From Goniomonas avonlea (taxonomy: Eukaryota > Cryptophyceae > Goniomonadida > Goniomonadaceae), in the NCBI GenBank assembly GCA_003573635.1, contig QUTJ01031766.1, positions 1 through 17,988 of the forward strand: a DNA stretch of 17,988 nt, read 5' to 3'. Below are positions 1 through 9,310 of this stretch, piece after piece. Under the pieces are notes generated by a model. The model did not search any database, had not been told where the DNA came from, and saw only the letters and a program-made list of their open reading frames with translations. The translations under genes and the position numbers were made by a program. The number at the start of each line of letters is the position of its first letter. Position 1 is the stretch's first letter.

Positions 1-895
1 GAGGGAGGGAGAGAGGGAGGAAGAGAGTGAGGCTTGTCGGCACCCGCACACCCAGTTGCACGAACGCGCACACCACACACACGCGCGCACATTGCCAAGT
101 GCTCGCTGTTGCACGATGGGGCAGGAATATCTCTCTGGGGAGGTTCTCCCCCCTCTCTAGCACACGATCCCCTCTCGCTCGCTTGCTCGCTCTCTCCCTC
201 TGCGCGAGACCGCAAACGAGTGGCTGGAATGCAGGAGAGGACACGCAAGGATCAACTTGATGTGTGTTCTAGAGCGCACTACCTGTTGTGTGGAGTGGAG
301 CACTCAGTGGAGACTTCAGAGACCCCCCCCCCCTCTCTCTTGATATGCGTTCTAGATCGTGCAAGTCGTTCACCAGGGAACTGAAATGGCAAAGAGTTGT
401 GGGGAAGGAGGGGACGCACTCGTCTGTCTCTCCGGCACCAGATCCAGTGATGAGACGCTCCAGCCTGCAACAGCTGGTGAGAGAGCCATCGTGCGGCTTG
501 GTGCTTTGTCGCTTTGACCAGAACAGGTGTCCCTCCCGTCACTCGAGAACTTGCTCTGGAACGATATCGACTCGCCACCGTGTCCCATAACTTGCTCATA
601 CGACTCACCGCCTTACCCGCTCCTCGACCATTCCTTATGACTCGTCACCTTGCCCCTAGGCCATTAACACAGAGCACCTGTGCGCTGACTCTTGGCTCGA
701 GCGGCAATCGGATGCGCGCGCACACACCCTGCTGCGAGCGTCTCACCGTTTCGAAAGAGACCCCGTGGCGTCTGGCACGGCGGGCAATGGAGAGTTGTAA
801 CTCGTCGCTTCCCCTGCTGCGGCTGCAGCGGCAGCCGCCGCTGGACCTCCCAGCAGAGCGACGTCGCTGCTTCCAACTTGTTCTACGAGGGACGT
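1..895. other. Low-complexity flank, no gene supported
   Basis: I find no reading frame here that looks like protein. Visible structure: a purine-only GA tract at 1-33, a CA/CG alternating stretch at about 61-95, CT-rich runs at 145-205, and a C-run followed by CT repeats near 323-341. Open frames exist on both strands but their predicted products are compositionally random (rich in R, S, P, C and H). Exons of the minus-strand gene ending at 896, or of a gene outside the window, could hide here, but I cannot point to one. Confidence 0.5.
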
Positions 896-1876
896 TTAGA
901 TGGGGAAAAGCAGATTGACGGCGGCACCTTCAACTTGGACGCTCAAAAGCCCGGCTGATGTTCGGAGGCGCTCAATAAGCTCATCGCCGCAGGTCCATGC
1001 GATCATGCCCGCAATGGGATCAACTGCATGATGCGCGCTCAGCAAGCTCAAAAATTTGGAGAGAAAAAAAGGCACTGACCTCGATGGTCCAAGAAGACCG
1101 TTCTCAGCTTTCGGTCCATTTTCTCGACATCCTCCTTCTCTCGGCCCTCGGCTTTGCCATCTTGCCTGATGGAGGAACGTCTGAGGTGCATCAATTCCCA
1201 ACTTCACGCACCTTCGAAGGGCAAGCCACTGTTTGGTGTACTCTCCGACCGCCTCCCCGACAGACTCAGCATCGCTGGAGGCACAAAAAGCAGAAAAACT
1301 AAATGGTGAAGCAGGAACAGTGCTGGAAACCAGGTGCGAGGGAGTTGCGGATGGTATTGCCTGGAGTCGCTTGAAGGGTGTCTCGAGCTCGCTGAACATG
1401 CGGTTCCTGCCACCGCCGTGAACAAAAATGCAATCCAGGCACAACTGACCGGTATGATCCAGGGCTACTATCGCTCTCCGACATTTGAACTCTGGGGACG
1501 AGGTCCACGTGGATAGCAGTCCGCTCACCGGCGATTTCCTGGATGATTGGGAAGTCAATGATGTGTTATGCCAAACTTAGGGCGGAGCACTCGCCACGTG
1601 ATGGATCCACAGGTGAGGAGTGACCTCACCATCGTCACACAGTGCAAGCAACCGCTCATGCTTCTCGCCGACGTTGGGGAGCTCCAAGTGGACATAGATG
1701 ACCTTGACACCACATTGCAGCGTCGACACATAAATGTACGATTCCCCGAAACTGCGACCGCGAGAATCGGTGAACGGAACAGTCGCTGGTTCATTAATGC
1801 GGAGAGCCGGGAACGAAGACAGCACGTCACATAAGCTGCGCTTGACCACGGTGTCCCCGTGCAGAGTGGAGAGCAT
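896..1876 (-). CDS. Unrecognised multi-exon protein
   Basis: I do not recognise the family. The first exon probably starts at the ATG at 1876-1874 (MLSTLHGDTVVKRSLC) and stays open to about 1598, where a GTG donor may begin an intron ending near 1535. The 3' part is better supported. An exon ending at 1212 is followed by a 46-nt intron at 1211-1166 (GTGCGT...CATCAG), a Lys/Glu-rich exon at 1165-1080 (RQDGKAEGREKEDVEKMDRK), a 56-nt intron at 1079-1024 (GTCAGT...ATGCAG) and a last exon at 1023-896 ending LLFPI and TAA. Both introns have the size seen in the recognised genes, and both joins keep the frame. The reading between 1535 and 1213 is ambiguous: one frame contains CRRAIVALDHTGQLCLDCIF, and another short intron ending near 1262 is possible. 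The gene diverges from the PPR gene, 133 bp away. Confidence 0.4.
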
Positions 1877-2009
1877 TGTCGGCTGGTCGGAAAAAATAGT
1901 CAAACGTCATCTTTATCGTTCAATCAATCCGTTGAGTCATACCTAAATGTTACCTACTGGCAGCTGTTGACAGTGAAAGGCTGGTGGGTTTCGCTGGTCG
2001 TGAGCAGCA
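1877..2009. promoter_or_regulatory. Divergent intergenic region
   Basis: These 133 bp separate the inferred start codon of the minus-strand gene (1876) from the PPR start codon (2010), so both core promoters and 5' UTRs must lie here. It includes an AT-richer part (1891-1950) with a CAATCAATCC stretch near 1921-1930. No TATA box is evident. Confidence 0.4.
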
Positions 2010-2726
2010 ATGAAGCGAGCGCTGGGACTTCTGTCTCGAGGCCCTTGCACTGTGCGGACTGCACACCACTCCCTCAGGTGTTTCTCAACCACGAATGTAA
2101 CGACAGCGGGAAAGATTGCTCCTCCAGTTACACCGCTGTCCCTCCTTCCGAAGGGCGACGAGCTCTCGCAGAAGTCCAACCCGTTTCCATTCGACGTCCC
2201 ACGCGCCAACTATCCGTTCAATCACAAGGTGTTCCGGGTTGGCAACAGGGATCTTAGGATTGCGCAAGAGCGCCTGGCTTTGATTCCTCCCAACACGGAC
2301 GACCACCTGATCCTGCTGCATCAGCTCGCCAACGCGGGCCGCTACAAGCACGCTCTCGCGGTGTTAAAGATGACACGCCGCACCGCCACCATTCAACACT
2401 ATAACGCGGTTTTAAACGCATGTAAGCGGGCGAAGCGGACGAAGGAGCTGCTGCTGCTGATGGATGCCATGAGGAGCGCGTGGATCGTTCCAAACCACGT
2501 CTCGTATTGTATCGCCATCAAAGCGTGTCAAGTCGGCGGGAAGCTGGGTCGGGCGAGGGATTTGTTTGAAGAATTTGGTATGATGCACGGTGGAGCGAAA
2601 GACAGGGACTTCTGGAAGCAACCCTTTGACCAATTTGGCATTGAGATGGAAGATGACAGCACAGTGTACATCCCAGAAGGCTTGTCTGAGGAGGAGAAAG
2701 CTGAGCTCGCTGCTCCTTCTAGTTGA
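2010..2726 (+). CDS. Pentatricopeptide-repeat (PPR) protein, organelle-targeted
   Basis: An uninterrupted 238-residue frame. Residues 1-35 look like a cleavable mitochondrial (or plastid) targeting peptide: rich in R, S, T and A, without acidic residues (MKRALGLLSRGPCTVRTAHH, then SLRCFSTT). Residues 97-191 contain about three helical-hairpin repeats of PPR type: HLILLHQLANAGRYKHALAV, then HYNAVLNACKRAKRTKELLL, then HVSYCIAIKACQVGGKLGRA followed by RDLFEEFG. The tail (192-238) is acidic and non-repetitive. PPR proteins bind single-stranded organellar RNA and act in its stability, processing or translation. With so few repeats this one may work in a complex such as the mitoribosome (inference). 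It is the only complete gene here without an evident intron. A polyadenylation signal follows about 90 bp after the stop, and the gene converges on the EF-Ts gene. Confidence 0.75.
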   Translation: MKRALGLLSRGPCTVRTAHHSLRCFSTTNVTTAGKIAPPVTPLSLLPKGDELSQKSNPFPFDVPRANYPFNHKVFRVGNRDLRIAQERLALIPPNTDDHLILLHQLANAGRYKHALAVLKMTRRTATIQHYNAVLNACKRAKRTKELLLLMDAMRSAWIVPNHVSYCIAIKACQVGGKLGRARDLFEEFGMMHGGAKDRDFWKQPFDQFGIEMEDDSTVYIPEGLSEEEKAELAAPSS

Positions 2727-2815
2727 AGGTATTTTCCTGCATGGACAATATTGCTCTCAGATGCAGTCGGCTTGAACACTCTGCCTGCATTTTTTGAATT
2801 ATCTTGGTATTGATA

Positions 2816-2821
2816 AATAAA
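2816..2821 (+). terminator. AATAAA polyadenylation signal of the PPR gene
   Basis: AATAAA lies 90 nt after the TGA stop at 2724-2726 in an AT-rich segment. The position fits a 3'-end signal of the canonical type. Confidence 0.5.
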
Positions 2822-3012
2822 TTGGGATTGAATCCATTTTGGAACGCGGTCTGCTTGAGCAAACGCGAGAGACGCTTTTGTTACAGGGTGGTTTACCATC
2901 AAGATGCGCATCCACTTACACCACAGAGCTGGAGTTCAAGAGGACTGCGAGGGCGCGCAGTTCTGGCACAAAATCACGCACGATCTGCTGCACAGCAGGC
3001 AGCGACATCATT

Positions 3013-4322
3013 TCAAGCGGCGACGTCGCCCAAGCGAAAGCAAGCAAAGCTGCTGAGCTCAATCGGGGTCCCAGCTTTCTTGGATGCATCGCTGCTCAAA
3101 GTTAGAACACGTTCAGAGGGGCAAGCACAGAGAGATCCACCTGAGAATCTTCGTCACTGAGCGCTTGCTTTCATCAAGGACGTGAATTTGTTCGAGCAAC
3201 ACCGTCTCCTTGAAAAAACCTTGGAGCTTGCCAGTCACCATCTTTTGCACCTGCACGAGGCTGCGTAAACACCATTTCTGGAGGACTAGATGTCGTACAA
3301 GGTCAGCGGACTTGCCACTTGCTTGAGCCTGCTCAGCAAAAACAGCTTTCTCCCTCTCACTGAAAGTATCGTTAATACCAAGACACGCTCTACACAGCTC
3401 CGCACATATGCTCCTCCGGGACAGATTCAATGTTCAAGTAAAGGGGTCGAGATGCTGCCACGTGCATGGCCAGGCTCAGTCCGAGCTGCGACAAGGCTTC
3501 CTTGTCAGTGCTGGACGACTTGAGGCCAACCAGTACACCAATACGGCCCATAGTGGTCTGGGAAAGCTGTCAGTAAGACAACATAGGATTCTTAACAACG
3601 AGCAAACTCACCCCCGGAATTGGAGTGTGCACATACGAGCTGACCAACCCCTGATCCACCTGGACGCAGGCCGCTCTGCGCAGCTGCAAGTTCTCTCGAA
3701 TAGATCCGACGAGCTGCAATCCGTCAGGAGAGATAATTAAAAATGCAATCAGCACCTGTGCAACTGACTCGCTCACGGTAGCTTCCGGTTCGCCGTTCAT
3801 TGGTGGAAGCACGGCGGACGTAAGCTGTGCAAAATCACTTTGCCCCTCACGACAAAGCTCAAAGTAACGAGCGCTGATGCGCGAAACGAGGTTTTGAAAC
3901 AGCTCGTTGCGCGCAACAAAATCTGTCTCGCTGTTCACCTGAGTATCGTGGTGTTATCCCGGCCACGGTGCCACACGGCCGCACCTCAATCATGCTGCCC
4001 ATTTTCTCGCTCGTGGCCAGAGACACTAAACCTTGAGCAGCGGTCCGATCCACCTTCTTCTTAGCGGCAGCAGCTCCTTTCTTTCGGAGGAAATCGATTG
4101 CACCGCTCAAATCCCCTCCAGACTCGACCAAAGCATTTTTGCAATCCATCATGGGTGCGCCTGTCTGCTCCCGAAGCTGCTTCAACAGACCAGTATCAAC
4201 CTTGGTGCTGAAACCCGCCGCTGTTCATTTGTGAGCTTTAAATAAGTGCCCACACGCGCTGTCGTACCAAAGATACGGGAAGCAGGGCGAGAAAAACAAC
4301 GAAGTGAACACAGCGCGTGCAT
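3013..4322 (-). CDS. TSFM: Elongation factor Ts, mitochondrial (8 exons)
   Basis: EF-Ts is the nucleotide exchange factor of mitochondrial EF-Tu. Exons (descending): 4322-4268, 4220-3985, 3938-3756, 3713-3612, 3566-3406, 3359-3299, 3250-3141, 3091-3013. The seven introns are 47, 46, 42, 45, 46, 48 and 49 nt. The spliced exons total 987 nt and give 328 residues, the usual size for the mitochondrial protein. Family landmarks run in order: a presequence ([18 protein letters not shown]), the N-terminal UBA-like module ([20 protein letters not shown], then [15 protein letters not shown]), the EF-Tu contact motif rebuilt across intron 2 ([14 protein letters not shown]), the core strand [29 protein letters not shown] across intron 5, and the C-terminal strand [13 protein letters not shown]. 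Upstream in-frame ATGs at 4374 and further exist, but the one at 4322 gives a compact presequence. A plastid location is less likely but not excluded. Confidence 0.93.
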
Positions 4323-4454
4323 GGCGTGAACAGTACTCAATATCGTCCAACTCTGACTTACGGATTCGTACATACACAGACAGCCCTGAGCAGTGAGCTC
4401 GCCGCTCGGTGAAGCACTGAAGGGTGCTCGGCTGGCCTTCGGGGCTCGGTCTCC
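4323..4454. promoter_or_regulatory. Divergent promoter, EF-Ts / C2 gene
   Basis: 132 bp lie between the EF-Ts start (4322, minus) and the C2-domain gene start (4455, plus). Both upstream regions must share this interval. The EF-Ts frame stays open upstream through it, with further in-frame ATGs (for example 4374), so part is certainly 5' UTR or an alternative N-terminus. No TATA box seen. Confidence 0.4.
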
Positions 4455-5188
4455 ATGGCTGTTGCCCCGGTCTCGGACGACCCTCGCAATCTTAATGTCC
4501 ATATTCATGTCTCAAGAGCGGAAGGGTTGAAGCCCAGACGAGGCGCGTTTCTGTCAGGTGAACAGGTCCGTGTGCTCATGTCATTGGATCCGACGAAAGA
4601 GGCCTCCAAGCCTGTTCATGCTGAATCGGAATCCGAAGACAACCATGGTTCAAATGTACAATGGCAATCGAACAAGTGGACCACAATATGGAAGCAGCTC
4701 GATGGCGATCTTCTGGATCCACCTCATCTGCGGATTAATTTCGATCTTGTGCGAAAAAAACACGTCAGGGAACACTCACTGGGACGCTGCTCCCTCAGCG
4801 TGAGCTCTCTGCCCAGCTGCGACTTGAGTTCGGACGCTGGCCCACCGGTTCCGCTGGATCTCGTCCAGAGGGATGGGTCGACCAGAGGTCGACTCTGGGT
4901 CGTGGCCTACCGAGACTTGGAGGTTGGATAGTGGCTGTCTTCCCGGACTGACTCGCCTGTCAGATGTACCCAATTATTCAGTTCCATCATGACCTTTATG
5001 ATGGGAAGCAGGAAGAGTCGAAATCTCTGCGTCTCCAATTGGAAGAGCGGCTTGCCTCAATTGAAGGTAGCCGCATCCTCACTGGAACAAGCTGACGTTC
5101 GCTGTAGGATCTGTTCCGTCGCGCCTCAATGCCAACGGTTTAAACAGGATTGATTTTACAGATGATTTTGATCCGGCTTTGAATCCAG
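4455..5188 (+). CDS. C2-domain protein, exons 1-3
   Basis: Exon 1 (4455-4922) encodes 156 residues with the beta-strand pattern of a C2 domain: LNVHIHVSRAEGLKPRRGAF, EQVRVLMSLDP, KWTTIWKQL, HLRINFDLVRKK, SLGRCSLSVSSLP, PVPLDLV and a closing GRLWVVAYRD. Few Asp residues sit at the loop positions that bind calcium in classic C2 domains, so this is probably a calcium-independent C2 used for membrane or protein binding (inference). A 41-nt intron (4923-4963) removes the in-frame TAG. Exon 2 (4964-5066) encodes a charged, coiled-coil-like stretch (EESKSLRLQLEERLASIE). A second 41-nt intron (5067-5107) leads to exon 3 (5108-5188), which reads NGLNRIDFTDDFDPALNP. C2 plus coiled coil is common in basal-body and transition-zone proteins, but no specific family is assigned. 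It diverges from EF-Ts. Confidence 0.6.
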
Positions 5189-6670
5189 GTACCTGCACAG
5201 CGAAGTGGCATGATCATGACAGTTGTTGCCCGACAGGTTTCATTGGGAGTCACACTGCAAGCAGCTCCCAAGACGACGCCCCTCCTCGGTGCTCCCCTCC
5301 GAAGTGTTCCGCCAATCCGCTGCGCAAGTTTCCGTTTCAGGTGATGTCCCTTGAACAGAAACAACGGGTCAATCATGCGCAGAGCTTCCCTCAGCCTCGG
5401 TCGACAACGAGCGCAACATCCAGCGTCGCGCTCCTTGCTTTACACTCGTCGATATGGATGTTGTGGCTGTGTCACTCCTGAATGACTGAAATCGATTGGG
5501 GTTGGGGAAGTGGGATTGAAGCTTGAACCAGACTCCGCTCCTTCATGGTTGTCGTGTTACAAAAATTTCGCACTATGAAAGCAAGCTGCTCGAAAGTGGA
5601 GAAAAACTTCGTTTGGTCTATTCCCGGAGCGTTTCTGTAGCAACACCATCGATCTGATAACTCGTCTGAACTTTGCCATCAGCTATGATCACTTTGAGTT
5701 ACCGTTGTGACAGGATCTGATAATTCCCACAATGATCTGCCTCTGATCTGCCCTCTGTGTGTCACGGACATTGTGCTGCAGCTGCTTCGTTTCCTTTCGC
5801 TCGGTTCTTGCCTTCTGTGTCGCTCAAGACTTCCTCCATGGAGTCTCGGTCTGGGGCAGAATTCTTGATCTCTAACTCTTGGTTCCACAGGCAGCAGCCG
5901 AAACAATCGCTCGAGGTGGCTCGATGCCGAATTTGCACAAGCTTTCTTGCCAAGAGGATGATCCGGCGCATGACCACGGACACACTCGTGATGACTGTTG
6001 CAGAGCAGTTATTCGTGGAGGATTTCTTCGCTCCTCAGGTCGGCCACCATAATGGACCTAGCAAGCTGTCACACCCACCCCCACACAGCACTCAACCATT
6101 GCATGTCGAAACCGTGACCATAGCTCAGAGGCCATGTCCGGCTGTTGCCCATGCTCGGTCGGTCCCAAATCTTGCTCAATCAGAGGACAGAGGAGCAATC
6201 GCGGAGCTCCAGCACACGCATTAGGCTTGTTCTGCTAAAACATAATCTGCAAAAGCAAAAAAAACGGCCCAAGTGTCAGGTTGGTCAAACGACTGATCTG
6301 ACACTTGGCTGCCAGTCTTCCCCCTATGTTTTGTAATCAAGAACAAAACCCAGCGTATGTTGAAGCGCCCTAGACGGTGCCGCGGGCAATGCTCAGCCGT
6401 TGTAACAGGTACACCTGCTTCACCTGCTGTGCACGCTGCGATTGTGGTCGCTGAAGGTCGTGGTCTGGAACAGTGTCCGTCTCCTGTTGATTGGAATTTC
6501 AACTACCAATACGCACTCCCAGAGTTCAAGCTTGAGTGTGCCGAGGTGCGTCAAAAGCTCAGCATTCGCACATGCCTGTTTCTAACCCCCATCGTCAGAC
6601 AAAAGCCTACCCGTACACTCCACTGATGGAAGAATCAGAAAGGGGCTCACCAGAAAAGGGCTCACCATAA
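5189..6670 (+). CDS. Further exons, probably of the C2 gene; joins unresolved
   Basis: Protein-like segments separated by candidate short introns continue to a TAA at 6668-6670. After a probable intron at 5189-5236 (48 nt), 5237-5340 is open in three frames. One frame joins across 5341-5382 (42 nt) to a segment ending near 5490 (VDNERNIQRRAPCFTLVDMD); the frame directly continuing exon 3 instead ends at TGA 5481. The 5500-5890 stretch is unclear. After an acceptor at 5890 there is AAAETIARGGSMPNLHKLSC. The terminal exons are the clearest: 6409-6545 (GLEQCPSPVDWNFNYQYALP), an intron at 6546-6598 (53 nt, GTGCGT, TTCTAAC branch, CGTCAG), and 6599-6670 (TKAYPYTPLMEESERGSPEK). An intron at 6355-6408 (54 nt) precedes them. 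One long gene from 4455 to 6670 is my preferred reading; two genes, or a decayed copy, remain possible. I recognise no domain in this part. Confidence 0.35.
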
Positions 6671-6764
6671 TTCTTGTTGCACTCGTTGACGCTCTGTCTG
6701 GTATCTCCGTGCGACGTATCCTTTGTCATCAGCAAGGCGACCCAGTCCCGTCACTCAGCATATT

Positions 6765-6783
6765 GGTTCATATAATATGAACC
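6765..6783. repeat. 19-bp palindrome
   Basis: Two perfect 9-bp arms (GGTTCATAT and ATATGAACC) flank a single A. It lies in the 3' region shared by the convergent C2 and TMEM107 genes, 95 bp after the TAA at 6670 and 37 bp before an AATAAA. In RNA of either strand it could form a tight stem. Confidence 0.6.
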
Positions 6784-6819
6784 CAACCAACACCAAACGT
6801 CAATGAGTGCACAGGCAAC

Positions 6820-6825
6820 AATAAA
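6820..6825 (+). terminator. AATAAA polyadenylation signal, plus strand
   Basis: AATAAA lies 150 nt after the TAA at 6668-6670, in the correct orientation for the C2-containing gene and 120 nt before the TMEM107 stop on the other strand. This supports a plus-strand gene ending here. Confidence 0.45.
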
Positions 6826-6944
6826 GTACAGTGTTATTTCAATGACTGGCCGATTCACGCCCAACTAAGTGTGGCAATGAACCTCGTATGAACCCTTGAA
6901 CAGCAACGGGTTCCAAGGAGTTCGCCTGAAGTTCAAGTGTCCAA

Positions 6945-7509
6945 TTAATACCGCTTGTATCCGCAACAGAACGTGCTCAGGATGGCAATGAACTCTATCA
7001 TGGAGACTGGTAGGCTGCTCGACTGTTAGCAGAGACTCTTGATGACACAAACAAAACTCACCAGAAGAAACCGAAGATGTACCAAATGGTCACATAATGC
7101 CAAGTGTCCATAATGAAAACACAAGTAAACACCGTGGCAACGAAGTGGGAACCCGTTTGCAACACGTTGAGGACCGGAACAAACATCGTGAAGCCAAAGA
7201 ACAGGCCAACAAAATCAACGAAGAGACAAACTGCGGAGAATGAGCAAGAAACTAGGAAAATATCAACGTTACTCGCCAAGAGTCAAAGAAAGGGCCACGA
7301 TCATGGACGTGTCATACTTCACAAAGTCTGAGTCCAGATACTCAATTGGAAGGGCAACGCGAATGTGCTCGTCCTGCACAAACAATAAACTTCTGTCAAA
7401 AAAAGAGAAGGTGAAACACCTTGGATGAATACAACATCAGGATCGTGATCAAGTGCGCAATTGTCACAAGGAAGCGAGTCGGGATGAGAACATCGATTGC
7501 GCGTATCAT
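6945..7509 (-). CDS. TMEM107: TMEM107 homologue, ciliary transition-zone membrane protein
   Basis: TMEM107 is a small four-helix membrane protein of the ciliary transition zone, working with the MKS module to gate membrane-protein entry into cilia. Exons (descending): 7509-7420, 7373-7277, 7230-7062, 7017-6945. The introns are 46, 46 and 44 nt. The product is 142 residues, against 140 for the human protein. Family signatures run collinearly: LIPTRFLVTIAHLITILMLY (helix 1), HIRVALPIEYLDSDF, SMIVALSLTL joined to VCLFVDFVGLFFGFTMF (helix 2), GSHFVATVFTCVFIMDTWHY, then VTIWYIFGFF, then SLPVSMIEFIAIL (helix 4). The order and spacing of SLTL, WYIF and LPVS match the animal protein as I remember it. 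Intron 2 uses a GC donor. Intron 3 appears to end at a GAG acceptor, CTAACAGTCGAG, so that the branch motif is not adjacent to the splice site. The gene diverges from the zinc-finger gene 149 bp away. Confidence 0.9.
7231..7276 (-). other. GC-AG intron in TMEM107 (46 nt)
   Basis: On the minus strand the intron begins GCGAGT and ends CTCCGCAG. Reading through it gives LGE and a stop. The only nearby GT (in GAGTAACG) leaves a phase that no acceptor in the interval restores. Splicing at GC gives SLTLVCLFVDFVGLFFG, collinear and equal in length with the animal family. Its size equals that of the neighbouring GT-AG introns. Confidence 0.75.
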
Positions 7510-7658
7510 TTTTGGGTTGGCGCCGAGGAGAGTTTCATTTGAAAATGATCGCCATCTACTATATCTCTATCTACTGAAAGGCATAGGGGTACCTTTATAT
7601 TCGATTTGTACCTACAAAAACTCTGGTTCTTTTCTGCAAGCCTGGGTGTCAGCCAACA
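7510..7658. promoter_or_regulatory. Divergent promoter, TMEM107 / zinc-finger gene
   Basis: 149 bp separate the two start codons. An AT-rich element (TTTATATTCG, about 7592-7601) lies 60-70 bp before the plus-strand ATG at 7659 and could be TATA-like. I see no RFX X-box. Confidence 0.4.
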
Positions 7659-8773
7659 ATGTCGCGGAGCCAGGAGACAGAGGGCGAACGGGTGGAACGG
7701 GAGCTTCGGGAGAGGTTGATACGTGAGCGGAAGGAGAAAGAGCTTCGGGAGCTGTTGATGCGGAGAAAGGAACATGGCGAGGTTTCTCCGCAACAGCGCA
7801 AGGAGTCTCTTCCTCGTCGGAGGCGTCATGATACTCCTGACAGTGACGCGTCGCCTGATCGCAGGCGCCGTGATTCACCGAGTGCTTCTCCTCAGCGTCG
7901 GCGCCATGACACTCCCGATAGCGACGCTTCTCCGCCCCGGCGACGGCGTCATGACACTCCCGATAGTGACGCGCCTCCACCCAAGCGGCGTCATGACACC
8001 CCAGACAGCGATGGTTCCTCTCGCAAGCGGCCTCATGATACCTCTGATAGCGACGAGTCTGATTCACCGGGACCGAGTAAGAAAAACGAGAAAAAGGCGA
8101 AGAAGCAGGCGAAAAAGGAAAAGAAAAAGCAGAAGAAGGAGGAGAAGAAACGCAAGAAGGAGCTCAAGAAGGAAAAGAAGAAATCAAAGAAAGAATTAAA
8201 GGAGAGAGAAAATGCTGTGTATGCCCGCATGCTCGGTACCAGCGCGGTCGACCCACCGCCGTCGTCTCAGGGTGGCAGCGTCTCGGACTCCGAGGCAGCA
8301 CCCACCGTGCAGCCAGAGCCAGCACCAACCGCACAGCCAGAGCCAGAGGCGCAGACTGACCCGAAAGCCAGCGATGCCCCTGTTGAGGCTGTGCCTTCGG
8401 CGTCTGTTTCCAACCTGCACTCTGCGGCGATGACCATGGAGCAGTGGCGTGCCATGTCTCAGGTGAGAGCGCGAAGCACGCTGCCACTTCCAGTTACCTA
8501 ATTCGGTTGCAGGCCCGACCTGAGCTAGCTATGGCTGTGAAGGGACGCCCGCCTTCCCAAGAAGAGCGGGCTGCTGCCTTTGTTGATCCGGACCCGCCGA
8601 ATCGTGGGATGTGGAGATGCGAGAGCATGAAGTGCGATGGGCACTTGAACTCAAGACAGGAGGAGCGATGCACGAAGTGTCGTGCGCAGCGCCGAATCGC
8701 GGCGACAGGCAATCGAAATAGCTCTTTTCTCCATGGCAAAGACTCGTATCGTCCAGCAAAGAGGACAGGGTAA
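7659..8773 (+). CDS. Nuclear-type basic protein: BUD13-like repeats plus RanBP2 zinc finger
   Basis: Exon 1 (7659-8462), a 50-nt intron (8463-8512, GTGAGA...TTGCAG) and exon 2 (8513-8773) give 354 residues. Residues 1-45 form a charged helix (ERVERELRERLIRERKEKEL). Residues 53-130 hold about five repeats of RRRRHDTPDSDASPP type, very close to the RHDTPDPSPP repeats of the splicing factor BUD13. Residues 141-190 are an almost pure Lys/Glu helix. An acidic Pro/Gln linker (PEPAPTAQPEPEAQ) follows. Exon 2 carries one RanBP2-type zinc finger with W302, C304, C309, N314, C321 and C324 (WRCESMKCDGHLNSRQEERC then TKC). The BUD13 C-terminal domain is absent, so this is not simply BUD13. RanBP2 fingers of this kind often bind single-stranded RNA. 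A role in pre-mRNA processing is inferred. Confidence 0.75.
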
Positions 8774-9310
8774 TGAATCAGGCGGGAGATTCCCTTTTGT
8801 TGACCCACACCTCTTTGAACGCGTTACAAAGCAGTCCTGTCGTGGTTGGCAGAAATCTGTCGAAAACCGGGCATTCACGTAACTTCAGCCCCGCTGCTGA
8901 AAAGGACTCGCGCTCAGTGCCGAGGACGCTCATCACTGAGAGCCTGAGGAGCAGAGATCATAGCAATGTTGAGGAATGAATCTCATTGTAGCAATTTTCT
9001 GGGGGTGAGGATTGATAACTTTGAATTTGAATTTGAGGTGAATCACAATACTTTGGACTCGTTTTATTTTTGTTCAGCTTCCGACTAGTGACAGATCAGC
9101 CTGGAGCTTCCAAGGATTGTTGGGCGATGGGCTGCGGGCATCAAGAAATCAATATGATCATTGATCAATCACACGCGATGACGCGTGTCCACTAACAGAT
9201 GCACTAACGAGATACAGTCGATACCGGTACGTATGGCGATGTGAAAAGTTGAAACACAGACTCCCGCCTCCAAAGGAACCGCTTGCTGATCGCTCTGAAG
9301 CAAGGTGGAA
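8774..9310. other. Intergenic: zinc-finger 3' region and WRAP73 upstream region
   Basis: No convincing exon is seen in these 537 bp between two same-strand genes. Short structures include a tandem TTTGAA repeat (about 9019-9034), the palindrome ATTGATCAAT (9160-9169), and an inverted repeat ACACGCG / CGCGTGT (9171-9177 and 9182-9188, 4-nt loop), 123 bp before the WRAP73 ATG. No AATAAA follows the zinc-finger gene. Confidence 0.45.

Noticed and set aside
1-33. Telomeric repeat at the window edge
   Set aside because: The GA tract is irregular and lacks a G-rich TTAGGG-like period; similar GA tracts occur inside introns here.
4182-4508. EF-Ts starting far upstream with a longer N-terminus
   Set aside because: The extension runs through the divergent promoter and overlaps the start of the C2 gene; the ATG at 4322 gives a typical presequence and a normal total length.
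5757-6224. A 155-codon plus-strand frame as a separate gene
   Set aside because: It crosses likely splice sites (acceptor at 5890), and a different frame there looks more protein-like; no Met start or domain supports it as a unit.
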